64,000 bases of DNA from the NCBI RefSeq assembly GCF_964199755.1, contig NC_133899.1:1364001-1428000 (forward strand). Reading direction: 5' to 3'. Shown here one piece after another: positions 27,601 through 38,937 of the stretch. The notes under the pieces are model-generated. The model worked only from the letters and a program-made list of their open reading frames with translations. It was not told the DNA's origin and ran no database searches. This DNA is from Larus michahellis (taxonomy: Eukaryota; Chordata; Aves; Charadriiformes; Laridae). The first letter of the stretch is position 1; every line of letters starts with the position of its first letter. The position numbers and the translations under genes are program-made.

Positions 27601-29687
27601 AGTCTCCAGAGCTCCAGGTGCTGGGAGAACTGGAAGAGAAGCAGCCGGGCTTTCCTGGCACAGGAGACGAGGCGTCGCTGCGTGCAGAAATGGGCAGACT
27701 GTCATGAACCCACAGCCTGGCAGAAAGGGCTGGGCCAATGCCGAAATGCCCTGGGGTGCTGGAGACTCCAGGGCGGGGGAGAGAAAGGACTAAGTCCCGT
27801 GGGATAGGAGCCCAGAGATGGAGACCCAGCAGGACCAGCAAGACGAGCTTGCCGACTTCTACCCTCTTGCCTGCTCCAGACGCACCAGGGCCAGGGAGGG
27901 GACCCAGTGGGGCAGGGAGAGACAACTTTCTCCCGCAGGAAGAGCCAGCCCTGCCGGCCTGCCTTGCCAGACATGAGACCCTCCCCTCAGAGCAGCACTC
28001 ACGTGGGGGAAGGTGAATTTGCGGAGCGCTGCATCATAGCCCTTCTTCTGCATCTTCTCCATCAGTGGGCGGATCACCAGCTGGGCATCCAGGCCTGGAA
28101 GCCAAGCAGAGGTCAGCCAAACCGGTACCAGGGGGAGAAACCCAAGCCCTCCTTGTGACCGCGGACCGTCCTACCCCCAGAGATGAGCGCTGTCGAGCTG
28201 TGCGCCACGGCTCGCACATCGTGGGTGTGATACTGGAAGGGCTTCGTCCGCACCCAGCGCTTCTCCAGGCTGCCTGTCTTCACCGGCAGCAGCTGAAACT
28301 GGTAGGTGGCCCCAGTTGAGGTGCCCACGATGATGCTGTCCTCCTTCTGGTGAGAGAAACGAAGCCGGGGTTTGCGGGAGCAGACCGGGAAGAACAGGAG
28401 GGCAGCACCGGGAGGCCGGCAGGGACCAGCAGCCTCTCTCCCAGGCCAAAGGCAGCGAGCCAGGCAGCTCCTGCCTGAGCGCCTCCAGCCCTGCACACAG
28501 GAGACCAGAAGGGCCCCAGATGCCTGGAAAGGACTCGCCTACCTCTGACACAGACAGCGAGAGGACGGCTGAGGTGCTGACGGTGTGGGACTCCTGCAGC
28601 GTCCCTCGTTCCCAGTCCCAGAACTGCACCCTCCCAAAGGAGTCTGAGGTGACAACGGTGCCGCTCGAGAGGAAGGCGATGCTCCACACGATGCACTCGC
28701 GCTTCACTTTGTGCACGTGGTAATTCACCATGATCCTCTGGACAGTTTGGCCTGAGATGGGGGAAGGATGGTTAGGGGTGGCAACAGGATCCCCCCAAAG
28801 CACAGGATGTGCCAGTGCTGACGGTCCCCGGGGCAAGAAACAGGCGACAGGCTGGGCTCAGCTCTTGGGTGCACGTTACCTGAAGAGACATTGAACACAC
28901 GTAGGGCATCGATGGAGCCGGCTGCTATGTGAGTGTCTGACGGGTGCCAGGAAAGGCACAGGATGCGGCCTGTGGGAAAGGAAGCTCCAGACGTGACTCC
29001 GTAGACTCTGTCATCGAGACCAGGGCAGCGGGACAGACAGGAGGGACAATACCACCACAATACCGAGCCCTCCCCGACTCACCTGTCCGCCTGTCCATGT
29101 TCCGCTCGAACTGGATTCCCCCGGGCACGACTTGGAAGAGCTTAATGGAGCCGTCCTCACAGCCGATCTGCGGGAGGGCCGGGGTCAGTCCCGGCGGGGT
29201 GGGCAAGCCCTCTCCGGGGGTGGCAGAGCCACCCCGCTCTCAGTCCCGGTCACACTCACCGCCAGCTGCGTGCCGCTGCTGTTGGCCGCCATGCTCCAGA
29301 TGGGTCCCCCGCCGCCATCGACCGAGTGGGCCACGCACAGCCGGGACAGGTCGTACTCAGCGATCTCCCCGCCGAGGCCGGCACCGAAGAGCCGGTCCCC
29401 CGCCGCCCAGCACAGCGCTTCCACCGACCGGGCTTCGTTCCCGGGGATGATCTGGGGAGGGATGCTCGTTACCCCGACGCCCGGCCCGGTACAGCTCGGT
29501 GCGGCCCGGCCCGGCCCGGCCCCCTCACCTTCTCCTGGAAGTAGTTGGCGGCGAAGTTGTAGACCTCGACGGCGCCGTCGGTGCGGGCCAGGGCCAGGCG
29601 GGCGCCGCGGGGCTGGCAGGCCAGGCAGCGGACGCCGGCCGGCACCAGGCCGAAGAACCGGACCCGGTGCACCTCGAACTCCCCCAT
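24685..29687 (-). CDS. UTP4: U3 small nucleolar RNA-associated protein 4 (cirhin)
   Basis: Sixteen coding exons: 29529-29687, 29260-29451, 29083-29167, 28880-28969, 28543-28751, 28175-28346, 28003-28094, 27581-27677, 27118-27182, 26843-26965, 26524-26683, 26111-26217, 25807-25902, 25417-25602, 25160-25270, 24685-24801. They give 686 residues, the human length. It is a WD40 protein of two propellers, with repeats such as GGGGPIWSMAANSSGTQLA, SLEKRWVRTKPFQYHTHDVR and HLHMFRPPSG. The C terminus LPLPIQQKKFGT is conserved. It acts in the t-UTP/UTP-A part of the nucleolar small-subunit processome for 18S rRNA synthesis. Arg565, whose human change to Trp causes a childhood cirrhosis, is Arg here too (AWSRMV, codon 25555-25557). 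It is divergent from CHTF8. Confidence 0.97.
25311..25337. repeat. ACC trinucleotide repeat, nine units
   Basis: Nine perfect ACC units lie in the UTP4 intron between its last two long exons, about 40 bp outside the 25160-25270 exon. A shorter similar run (CACCACCACC) occurs at 39257-39277 in a TANGO6 intron. Confidence 0.95.
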
Positions 29688-30254
29688 CCCGCACCGGGCC
29701 CCGGCCCCGCTCCGCCCCGCGCGCACCCCACGTGCGCGCGGCGCACCCGGAAACGGAAGTGGTGGCTGGGGGAGGTCCGACCGGAAGCGGAAGCAGAAGC
29801 GCAGCGCGGCGCGGCGGGAGATTCGGGCGCTGCGGGGAGGCGGCTGCGGCCCGTCCGGGGGTGCGGCAGCGGAGCCGGGGGGAGCGGGCCGGGGGCTTCG
29901 CCGAGCGGCCGGGGCTGGGTTGGCAGTGGAAGGCGGGAGAGGCCCGGCCCGCGGAGCGGTCCGCCCCGGCCCGGTCCCGTACCCCCGGGGCCGCTGGAGG
30001 GCACTAGCGCCCCGCGCAACGGCGGCCCGAGGCGGGGGGGGGCTGCAGGGTCTGGGGGGGTGGGGCGGTGTCTGAGTATGGGGGTTTATGGGCCCCGGGA
30101 GCAGCAGCAGAGCCTGGGAGGGGGGGACTGGGCACGGGGATACCGGGGAAGGCCTCGGTCCCGGCGGGCTGGGGGCTCCCCCCACAGCAGGGCCTGCCCC
30201 GTCCCTCCCTGCACGCTGACCGTGTCTCTGCCGGTACTTTGCAGGGCCCGGAGT
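29688..30254. promoter_or_regulatory. Bidirectional UTP4/CHTF8 promoter (CpG island) and CHTF8 5' leader
   Basis: The start codons of UTP4 (-) and CHTF8 (+) are 567 bp apart. The UTP4-proximal part is CpG-dense and has clustered GGAA cores: CGGAAGT at 29754-29760 and CCGGAAGCGGAAGC at 29781-29794, typical of ETS-driven housekeeping promoters. Nearby is a CACGTG-like core. The segment before 30245 ends in a splice acceptor (TACTTTGCAG), so CHTF8 probably has an untranslated first exon here. Confidence 0.75.
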
Positions 30255-30824
30255 ATGGTGCAGATCGTCATCTCCAGGTGAGACCATGGCGGGCTGCACA
30301 GCCCTAGAGGGCCCGATCCTGCCCCCGGCAGCGCCTGGCTCTGTGCCCGTAGCCCCGGGCAGGGTTTGAGCCGCTGGGTGAAGCTGCCTTTCTCGTCCGC
30401 AGCGAGGGTGCTGGAGGTCTGGCGCAGTGGGTGCTGGTGGAGCTGCAGGGTGAGGTTGAGCCCCGGCAGAGCGGTGGGCTGGCAGGGAGCCTCCTGGGAG
30501 ACCTGCACTACACCCGCGAGGTGAGGCAGCCCACCACCGCTTTACCGGGGATGGCCCCGGCAGCCAGCGTCCTGCCCATCCTCACCCTCCGCCTCTTGCT
30601 TCTCTCTCCAGGGGGTCCCTGTGCTCATCGTGGGCCATCACATCCTCTACGGGAAGGTGGTGCAGCTGGAGAAGCCCTTTGCCGTCCTGGTGAAGCGGGG
30701 AGCTGGAGAGACTGGCCCTGCAGGGCCGCACACGCACTACACCGTCACCGCCCTCATCAAAACCAAGCTCCTCTTCAAAACCCGCCCCAAGCCCATCATC
30801 ACCAATGTGCCCAAGAAAGTGTGA
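30255..30824 (+). CDS. CHTF8: Chromosome transmission fidelity factor 8 homolog
   Basis: Three coding exons: 30255-30277, 30403-30520, 30612-30824, giving 117 residues (human 121). Conserved stretches are MVQIVISS at the start, the central [19 protein letters not shown] and [20 protein letters not shown], and the C-terminal [16 protein letters not shown] followed by ITNVPKKV. The loop between the last two blocks ([14 protein letters not shown]) is the divergent part. CHTF8 binds DSCC1 and CHTF18 to form the Ctf18-RFC clamp loader, which loads PCNA and supports sister-chromatid cohesion. An AG acceptor just upstream of the ATG indicates an untranslated first exon. No plus-strand AATAAA was found soon after the stop. 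Confidence 0.97.
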
Positions 30825-32475
30825 GGACTCGGGCTGGCGGCCATAAGCTCCGCTCTGCTGCCGGGCAGCCCTGGGTGGGGCTTGTGGAGATCCAGGGTCA
30901 GCCTGGCCTTGTCCCTGCTCTGGCCGGAGGGCTCCAGGGCCAGCTTGGGGTGCTGGGTCCCATGTTCAGGCACCCAAAGTCCTTCCTGTGTCACTTTTTT
31001 CTCCCGTAATGACTCCCCATTTCTGAGAGCTGCTGAGCTCTGGGGCACATCCCGGGTGAGATGAGTCCTGGTGGGCAGTGACCTCCTCTGAGCCTGGGCA
31101 GAGCTGTCCTGTGCTGGGGGCTGCTCTCACTGCCCAGACTCGTCAGTTCCCAGTGTGCTGCTGTCTCTGCCTGTCCCCCCGCCTGCAGCGAGGACCCACA
31201 GTGGTGCCAGCACACAGATTGTTCTCCCTGCCACTATATGTCCCCCTCAGAAAGCACCCCTGCAGCTGTGGGGGCAGCTGGTGCTGGCAGAGTCTGACCC
31301 CCTGTCTGGGCATGGGCTTCCCCCCACGGTGTCGGCACAGGGGGACCAGGGCCACCAGCCTCTTCTCCACGCGCTGCCTTTTCTCTGTGCAAGTCTTTAT
31401 TTTTGACAAATCCATCAGGATATAAAAACAGACTTTTCCAAAATATGCAAAAAAACCCGCAGGTTAAAAAATAAATAGATTTACAAACAATTAGCAATAA
31501 GTATGAATACCAAAGAGCTACAAAAGTCTTCTAAAAAACCTCGTATTAAATTAAACAAAGCAATTCTAAATGCTCAGTTGTAGAAAGGTTTTTAAGCCCT
31601 GAAAAAAAAAAAAAAAAAGAGGGCCCAGGGGAGACGACCGGGTGAATTCCCCAGGGAGGGGAAAGGTTGGGAACCGGCTCTTCCCCGCCCTCCTCTGCAT
31701 GCCCGAGCCCAAAACCCAGCGTCTCCCCGCTGTCTAGACAGATGCCGGGAAGGCAGCGGGGTGGGTACGATGGGGCCAAGCCACGGCCCCGGTTTCCCCT
31801 GTTTCTGCATGCCGGGGTCCCCCCCTTGGCTCTTTGGCAAAGCTGAAGGGAGGTGCTGCCCTCCCGGGGCAGCCGGACCCCCCTGAAAGGGGCTGGAGGG
31901 AGCCGCGGGGGGCTCCCCGTGGGTACGTGCCCGCACATACAATGGCTGCGGGGCGGAGGCAGGCAGCACCAGCCAGTGGTGCCAGCACAGCGCCGGACGG
32001 AGACGGTGCTGCGTGGGGCCGTTTTGCCATAGCACCGTGGAGGGGGACCGTCAAGTCCCCACAGAAAGCACCGAAGGGTGGGAGGATCCAGCCGTGGCGA
32101 TGGGGTGGGGGGAGCCCGGCCAGCAGCGCTCCGCACGGCTCGCCAGGATGCTCGGTGTGGCCCAGGGCTGGGGGGACGCTGCTGTCACCCTTGCAGCACC
32201 GAGGCTGTCCCCAGCCCAGTGACAGGCAGCCCCGGCTCGGCCTCTCCCCAGCCAGCAGCCTGCTTCGTACAGAAAAGTGAAAATAATAAGAAAAAACCCA
32301 AAAACAACAACGAAAAAGCAAGACTTGATCAGAAACGCCGCGGCGGGCGCGCTCAGCGCTGCCCAGCACCCAGCGGCTCAGTGCCGGCTGCGCCAGGGCT
32401 GGTGGCAGGCGAGGAGGGGACCGGTAGCGGTCACCCCTTCCCCGGCACATGGGGCCACCCCGGTGCTCCCCGCAG
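30825..32475. other. CHTF8 3' UTR (+) facing the HAS3 3' UTR (-)
   Basis: No coding exon. The HAS3 3' UTR is inferred to span about 31390-32475. It contains A/T-rich patches at 31430-31620 and 32275-32335 and an A-tract (T-tract in HAS3 sense) at 31601-31618. The CHTF8 3' end must lie before or within this region but is not marked by a clear plus-strand signal. Confidence 0.55.
31396..31401 (-). terminator. HAS3: HAS3 poly(A) signal
   Basis: AATAAA on the minus strand, about 1.08 kb past the HAS3 stop, at the end of an A/T-rich stretch. It implies a long HAS3 3' UTR. Confidence 0.7.
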
Positions 32476-34776
32476 TCAGACCTCGGCGAACGCCAGCCCA
32501 CACTGCTCCTGCCGCTTGCCACAGCGCCGGGCCACGATGGCCAGGTAGAGGGTGAGCAGGGCCACCCAGTAGCAGGCGTAGAGGATGGCACCCGAGATGA
32601 GCAAGGCCACCTCGGTGTCGCTGAAGAGGTCCTGGCTGTAGGCGGTGTAGGCCAGCCCGCCCAGCAGCACCACCACCCACACCGACACCGGCAGCAGCCC
32701 CACGAAGTTAACCACGATGGTCCGGCGCCCCGACGTGCCCCAGCCGGACTTGTTGATGGTGGCGATGGCGAACATCTTGGCGGGCAGCAGGCTGGACATG
32801 TAGAGGAGGGCGTAGAGGGACATGAAGATCATCTCGGCGTTGCCCCGCAGGAAGCAGGCGTAGGTGGCCTTGATGATGCCCACCAGCTGCACCGTCAGCA
32901 GGAAGAGGAGGATGTTCCAGATGCGGCCACGGTAGAAGAGCTGGATGACGGTGGCGATGAGGAAGAAGGGGAAGAAGCCCGTCACCACCGACTCGTAGGT
33001 CATCCAGAGGTGGTGCTTGTGGAACCACAGAGCGTTGTAGAGCCACTCGCGGAAGTAGGACTTGCTCCAGCGGGTCTGCTGGTTGAGCCAGCGCAGGTAG
33101 CGGGTGGGCGTCTCCGTCAGGCACTTGGAGCGAGCCGTGTACTTGGTCTGGTAGCCCAGGCTGAGCACGCGGTTGGTGAGGTGCCGGTCATCGCCGAAGC
33201 TGCACTTGCTGCCCAGGAAGGTCTGGTGGTACCAGTCCTCAAGGAACTGCTGCAGCAGGGCGTTGCGGTACATGCCCAGGGGCCCGCTGATGCACTGCAC
33301 GCAGCCGAAGTAGGACTGGCAGGCACGCTCCACGTTGAAGGCCATCCAGTACCGCACGCTGCTCAGGAAGGAGATCCACGAGTCGTACTTGTTCAGGATC
33401 TGGGGAGGGGACGGACGTCAGCCCCGGCACCGCTGCAACACCCCCCCAGCACCCTTGCCACCCTGGGGTGCCCTCCCTCACGGCTGGGGTACCTGGACAT
33501 CGCCGCCAACGCCACCAACACGGGGGTCAGCCTCCAGGATGCGGAGCATCTCAGCGGTGCAGGCGGGGTCCAGCACCGTGTCTGAGTCACACACCTGGGG
33601 GCAGAGGGAACGTCGAACCCCGCTCCCGCCGCCCACGCGCGCCCGGCAGACAGCCCAGCCCGCAGCCGGGCAAGCCCGAGCCACGGCCGGCGAGACGAGG
33701 CAGAGCTCCGGAGACCGGCAGGCGGTGGCAGGGAGCGGAGTGCCCTGCGGTGCCCGGCCACTGATGCCCCAGGCCACCCAGCCCCAACACATGTCCCAGA
33801 CACTGGCACCACAGTGGGACCTGCCCCGGCCACCACCCCTCACCCACGTGTGGGAGCCTGGCACCCCGCACCGTGCCACACTGTCCCACAGGGTGACACC
33901 AGCCTGGGGCAGGGCATGTGCCGAGGAGCTGTTGCAAAGTGGTGCAGGCAGGGCCACCCCAGTGGCACTTCACCCCCAACCCCGGTGCTGGTGGCTTGCA
34001 GCTGGTGCGCGGGGCCAGATCCAGCGCCAGGCAGTCGGGTGCTGCCGCGGGCTCACGGAGCTGCTCCTGCTCCTCCCGCAGCCCCTCTGCTCGGCCATGC
34101 GTGCAGGGTGCTCGCTGCCCGCATCCCACCCCCCCCCCACACCCCATGCATCCACCTGGATGTAGTCCACGGAGTCTCCGAGCGCCCGGAAGGCCGTGTA
34201 CATCACCTCCCGCTTCCCGCCCCACTTCTGGAGGATGCAGGAGTAGGTGGTGCCCCGCACCAGCGCCTGGACGCGGGCCAGCCCTTCCCGCAGCCCGGCT
34301 TCCGTCTCCCCCTCGCCCCACACATGGAAGTTGCTCCTCCAGATGTAGCTGCCTGAGTGCTCGGAGCCCATCACGTCGTGGAAGATGTCCAGCATGTAGG
34401 TGTCATCAGGGCCGTTCCCATCCACCACCATCACTACTTTGAGGTCGGGGAAGGCGATGCGCTTGACGGAGCGTAGGCACTTCTTCAGGTAGTCGGGATC
34501 CTCCTGGTAGGCGGCGATGCAGAGGGCCACCGAGCGCCCCAGCCGCACCGGCCGCCCCTCGCCCCGCATGCGCCGGTGCTCCAGGAAGGCGAAGAGGCTC
34601 TGGATGAAGAGGTGCAGCCCCAGGATGGCCCCGTAGAGCCCAAAGGAGAGGTAGTGCTTCTCCGTGTGGATGAACTGGTACCCCGTGACGTAGGCGGCGA
34701 GGATGCCCCCCAGCACCGCCAGGGCGAAGAGGCTGGTCCCCACGACGCGCAGGGCCGTGGAGAGGCTCACTGGCAT
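32476..34776 (-). CDS. HAS3: Hyaluronan synthase 3
   Basis: Three coding exons: 34156-34776, 33493-33594, 32476-33399, giving 548 residues (human 553). The splice acceptor abuts the start codon exactly (CTAG then ATG), so the 5' UTR is on separate exon(s). Two N-terminal membrane helices are followed by the GT2 catalytic domain. It shows [13 protein letters not shown] (residues 209-213), GDDRHLTNR (310-318) and the processivity motif QQTRW (348-352). C-terminal membrane helices and the tail ending GLAFAEV follow. The enzyme polymerises UDP-GlcNAc and UDP-GlcA into hyaluronan and extrudes it across the plasma membrane. It is convergent with CHTF8. Confidence 0.97.
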
Positions 34777-35757
34777 CTAGGGGGGACCAGGCAGCGTCAG
34801 GGCAGGGCCACGGGAACAGCCCACATCAGGACTCGCTGCCTGACTCCCCAGAAGGCGAAAGCAGGGGGACCCCCACTTGTCCGCTGCCCAATGGCCACCC
34901 TGTCCCTCACTGGTCATCGGTTTGGGGGTGAGACCTTCCCGGTGCCTCCACGGAGTCAGGAGAGGTGTGGGGGTCCCGAGCATCCCACTGTGTGTGGTGC
35001 CCGCACCCACAGCCCAGCCCCATCCAGCCAAGAGGGGATGTGGCCGCTCCTGGACCCCTGGTGGTGGCCGGGCAGCGGGGCCGGGCTGGAGGACAGGGAA
35101 GGGCACGGGGACACTGGGGACCCGGACCCAGGGTGTCTGCAGGGGAGAGACTCTGCAAGGGCACGGCCACCCAGAACCCCCAACAGCCTGCGGCGGGACC
35201 CCCGGCAGCGGGGGGCGGCAGCTCCCGGACCCGCACCCCGCTGCAGGATGGGGACCCGGGGACGGGCAGCGCCGGCAGCACGGGCAGGCAGCGGGCACCC
35301 GCTCGGGACTGCGGAGCTGCACGGCGGGGCACGGCGGGGGGGCGGGGGTGCAGGCAGGGCGCTGCAGGCAAGGGGGTGCAGGCAGGGGGGCACGGGCAGG
35401 CGAGGGGGTGCAGGCAGGTAAGGGGGGGGGGTGCATGAGCACGTGGGGGGGTGCAGGCGGGGCGCAGAGCCACCGGCAGAACCAGCCCCCGGGACCCCCG
35501 TGCCACCGGCAGCGCCACCCGGTCAGCCCCCGCCTCCCCGGACCCCTCCCGGGCCCCGCAGCCCCCGGCTCCCCCCGGCCCCGCAGCCCCCGGTGCAGCC
35601 GGTGCCGGCTCCGCGCTCTCGGTGGGGCCGCGGCCGGTCCCGCAGCACCGCCCCGAGCAGGCACCGGCGGGGCCGGAGGGTAGAAGGAGGGACCGGGACC
35701 GGGACCGGGACCGGGACCGGGACCGGGACCGGGACCGGGACCGGGACCGGGACTCAC
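34777..35757 (-). other. HAS3: HAS3 intron 1 (5' UTR intron)
   Basis: 981 bp between the acceptor next to the HAS3 ATG and the donor ACG/GTGAGT at 35756-35758. It is highly GC-rich with G-rich minisatellite-like DNA at 35336-35470 (GGGTGCAGGCAGG-type units). The pure hexanucleotide repeat at 35691-35753 lies right beside the donor. Confidence 0.7.
35691..35753. repeat. GACCGG hexanucleotide repeat, 10.5 copies, at the HAS3 intron 1 donor
   Basis: Ten perfect GACCGG units plus GAC on the plus strand (CCGGTC in HAS3 sense). In HAS3 orientation the array begins about intron position +5 to +8, immediately after GTGAGT. The purity and GC content predict length polymorphism and stable RNA or quadruplex-like structure at a splice donor. 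Confidence 0.95.
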
Positions 35758-35839
35758 CGTGGTGGTGCCGGTGCCGCCGCTCGCCCCGGCCGCCGCCGCC
35801 GCCGCTGTGCGCCCGCCCCGGCCCTCGCAGCCCCTTATA
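35758..35839 (-). promoter_or_regulatory. HAS3: HAS3 core promoter and untranslated exon 1
   Basis: A TATA-like box (TATAAG, 35834-35839 on the minus strand) predicts a start site near 35805-35810. The predicted untranslated exon runs from there to the donor at 35758, about 50 nt, and joins the coding exon at 34776. The start site is inferred, not shown. Confidence 0.55.
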
Positions 35840-35852
35840 CCGCGGCGGGGCC

Positions 35853-35971
35853 GGCACCGCCCGCAGCCCGCGGGGGCCCCGCCCGGCACCGGCACCGGCA
35901 CCGCCGGCACCGGCACCGCCCGGTACCCCCGGCACCGCCCGCAGCCCGCGGGGACCCCGCTCGGCACCGGC
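35853..35971. repeat. Direct duplication of about 42 bp in the HAS3 upstream promoter
   Basis: The segment at 35853-35894 (beginning GGCACCGCCCGCAGCCCGCG) recurs with few changes at 35931-35971. GGCACC repeats fill the gap. The copies start 78 bp apart, just upstream of the TATA-like box, so they may double a set of GC-box type sites. Confidence 0.8.
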
Positions 35972-38739
35972 AACACCTGGCAGCGGCCCCAGCCCCGCAC
36001 TGCGGGAGCGATGAGCGGCACCGGCATCACCCGGCACCGGCACCGGCATCAGCCGGCGCGGCGGCAGGCACCGCGGGCACCGGCACAGCGCCGCGCCAGG
36101 GACCGGCCACGGCTCCTCATCCAGAGCAGCGCCGGGCCACCTGGGGACACCTCGGAGTCACCCCATGCCACCTCCGGAGGCCACCCCGTCTCCCCCTGTT
36201 TTCCTGCCCCACTCTTGGGGCCCCTCTCGTGATGCCCACGTGTAACCTCCGTGTCACCTCCCCATGCCACCGTGTCCCCCCCCATGGCTATGAGCCACCT
36301 GGGGATACCCAGGGCCTTCCCCACCGTGTCACACTGTCCCCATGGCTGGTGGGTTACAGGGAAGACCAGGGCCACCCTGGGGACAGCAGCCATGTGCCAG
36401 TCACACACAATGTCCCTGTGCAGGGCTGATGGCAGGGGACAACCAGCCCTGGGAGGGACCACACTGAGTCCAGCGGAGCTGCAGCCTCGTCTTTGGGCTC
36501 AAATCCAGCACTTTTGGGTTCCTCACCCTGAGGAACCAGGTCATTGTGTCCTGCTGGGCTGGCAGCTGGGTGCGAGGTGATGCCGGGATCAGGCCCGGAG
36601 CCTCCCAAGCCTGGGAGCCGGGAAAGGGCATCCCTCCAGTGGGAGTAGCCTGTCCAGGTGGGTCCCCCTCAGCTGAAACCCCCGGCACCGTGGTGATGCC
36701 AGCTGGAAACTCCCCGCTGTAGGTGCCAGTGCCCAGAGCAGGTGCCAGGGGACTGGTGAGCCCGGGGACGGTGGGGACAGAGCAGGGACCCGCCAGGACC
36801 CTCAGCACCACCGGCAGGTTCCCACGTGGCTCGTCTGAGCCCTGGTGGGGTGTGGAGGTGCGAAACCCAGCGTGGTGGGGTCACAGCTGGCATGGTTGTG
36901 CCTGTGCCGTCGCTATGGTGCTGCTGGGGGCACATGGGGTCACCGTGGCTGCAGGTGCCCATCTGAGGAAAGCGGGGAGGGGGACAGGGGACAGGGGCAG
37001 CGAGTCCCCACCCCACAGCCCTCCCCAGTGCCCCTTGGTGGGGACCCGGCCCTGGGGTTGCCCCGTGACCCCTTACCTTCTGGTGCGTGGGCAGCTTGCT
37101 GGGTGTCCCTCCCCGCTGCCGGCCGGCGGCTGGCCACAGGAGCGCTGCCCAAGGTGGAAACCAAACTCTCTCCTCCAGCACAGCCGCCTCCTTGTTCCCC
37201 ACAGCAGGACGGCTAGCGGCATCAAAAGAGACTTTTCATTCAAAAACCGTCCTCTGACGCTGGCGGCAGGCCCTGGGGAGGCACAGCCGGTACGGCAGCA
37301 TCCCAGCGCATGCCTGCATCCCGGCACCGGTACCGACACCGGCGTGGGCTGGCGGCAGCGAGAGCGAGGAGGAGCGCTCGCTCGGCCGCCGCTGCTCTCC
37401 GGCGAGGACAATGCACTCCCCACTGTCCGTGCACACCCGGCCAAGCGGCACGGCACGGCACGGCACGGCACAGCGAGGTGTGGGTCTGGCGCAGGCGGCT
37501 TTGCTGGGGGTGGAGACACAGTCTGGCACCCCCAGCCTTGCAGGGAAAGGGGGTGCCGGGACCCTGACACCAGCCGGCATGGCACAGGGCAGCCGGGACA
37601 CACGTACCCACGGCCCTGCGCAGCCGGGGCAGGGCTGTCCGGTGCGAGGGGGCTGCCCAGTGAGGGGGGCTCCGAGCTGGGTCCCCAAAGTGTCCCTCTG
37701 GTGTGACCCTGCAGCACCCCTGTCCCCAGCCCTGCTCCCCCCGCCCGGTGGGTACACAGCAGCTCTCACAACAGGATGGGGACCACAGTGCCGCAGCACC
37801 CACAGGGGCTGCCCTGGCTAGAGGGAGAGGGGTGACCCCGATGCCGGCACGTCCCCGAGCACACGGCAGCGAGCAGTGGTCCCAGCCAGGCGTCCTGCAG
37901 GATCCTGCAGCCCCTGGCCGTGCTCCTGGGACATGCGGCAGCCCCGGCACGGAGTGGGCTCCTGGTGCCATGGTGGAAGGGCCCCATCCCCAGACCCTGC
38001 GGTGAGAGTGACCCCGGGAACGGGCACAGGGTGGGCAGCGCTGTGCTGCTACCGGCACTGCGGAGGAGGATGGGTCCCCCAGCGCAGCCCCTCTCCCAGC
38101 ACCGCGGCCCCACTGCTGCGGCAGAGCAGGGGCTCGGCAATGCCGTTTCTATTTCCCTCTGGCCCCCCAGGAAAATCACTCAGATTTGGCTAAAATCACA
38201 ACATTTAGAAGCAGGTTCAGCTGTTGTCATCCCTTGCCCATGGCTGGCACGCAGGAAGGTTCCCTCCATGCCCACGGGCACGTGGCAGCGAGTGTGCAGG
38301 TGTGGAAGAGCTGCTGGCCAGCTTGGCACTCCCAGAGCCCCCCAGCATCCCCAGGACCCCCCCAGCAGCCCCACAGTGTGAGCAGCCGGCTGCCTGCCAG
38401 CCCCTGGGGTGCGCAGCTGCCCACACTGGGGGGTCAGACAGCAGAGCTCCCCCCTGGCTCCCCTCAGGGGCAGCCATGGCACATGGTGCTGTTTGGCCAC
38501 AGGGGAGCCCGAAGCGCCGGCCCCATCAGCTGCTCCCCCAGCCCAGGGCTGTCCCTGGGGGATGATGCCCACCCTCCCGGGGGACCCAGGGGCTCGCCAG
38601 GGCCTGTGCCACTGCTGCCACCCCAAGCGTGCAAGGGCGAGCACAGCCAAGCCATGGGCCAGGACATGGCCAGGATGGCACCCGGGGGCTTTGCGTGGCT
38701 CCCAGCGATGTGACTGACACAGGGCTGAGCATGTCTCTG
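35972..38739. other. HAS3-TANGO6 intergenic region
   Basis: 2.8 kb with no recognisable exon, RNA gene or transposon. It is GC-rich with scattered low-complexity DNA, including five GGCAC units at 37446-37471. It presumably contains distal HAS3 promoter sequence. Confidence 0.6.
37446..37471. repeat. GGCAC pentanucleotide repeat, five units
   Basis: Five perfect copies of CGGCA/GGCAC in the HAS3-TANGO6 intergenic region. Confidence 0.9.
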
Positions 38740-38745
38740 TTTAAT
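38740..38745 (-). terminator. TANGO6: Candidate TANGO6 poly(A) signal (ATTAAA)
   Basis: ATTAAA on the minus strand, 192 nt downstream of the TANGO6 stop codon. No AATAAA was seen on this strand between the stop and this point. Confidence 0.5.
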
Positions 38746-38937
38746 CCCCTGCAAACAAGCCCTCGCTGCCCTGGCTGTGGGGAGCCCAGCGGCGGCTGCC
38801 CGCCCTCCCCAGCCTGCAGTTTCCTCCCTGGCTGGCACCTGCCGGCAGCGTCCCGAGGGCTCAGCAAACCCTTCCCCTCAGGGAGCCGCTTGGTCCAGAT
38901 GCTGGACCAAAGAGTTCATTTCTGTGGCCTCGTGCCG

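Noticed and set aside
34777-36030. Stop-free frame of 417 codons (-) upstream of HAS3
   Set aside because: It reads through the HAS3 5' UTR intron, the hexanucleotide repeat and the promoter. The repeat yields only artificial dipeptide runs. The splice acceptor sits exactly at the HAS3 ATG.
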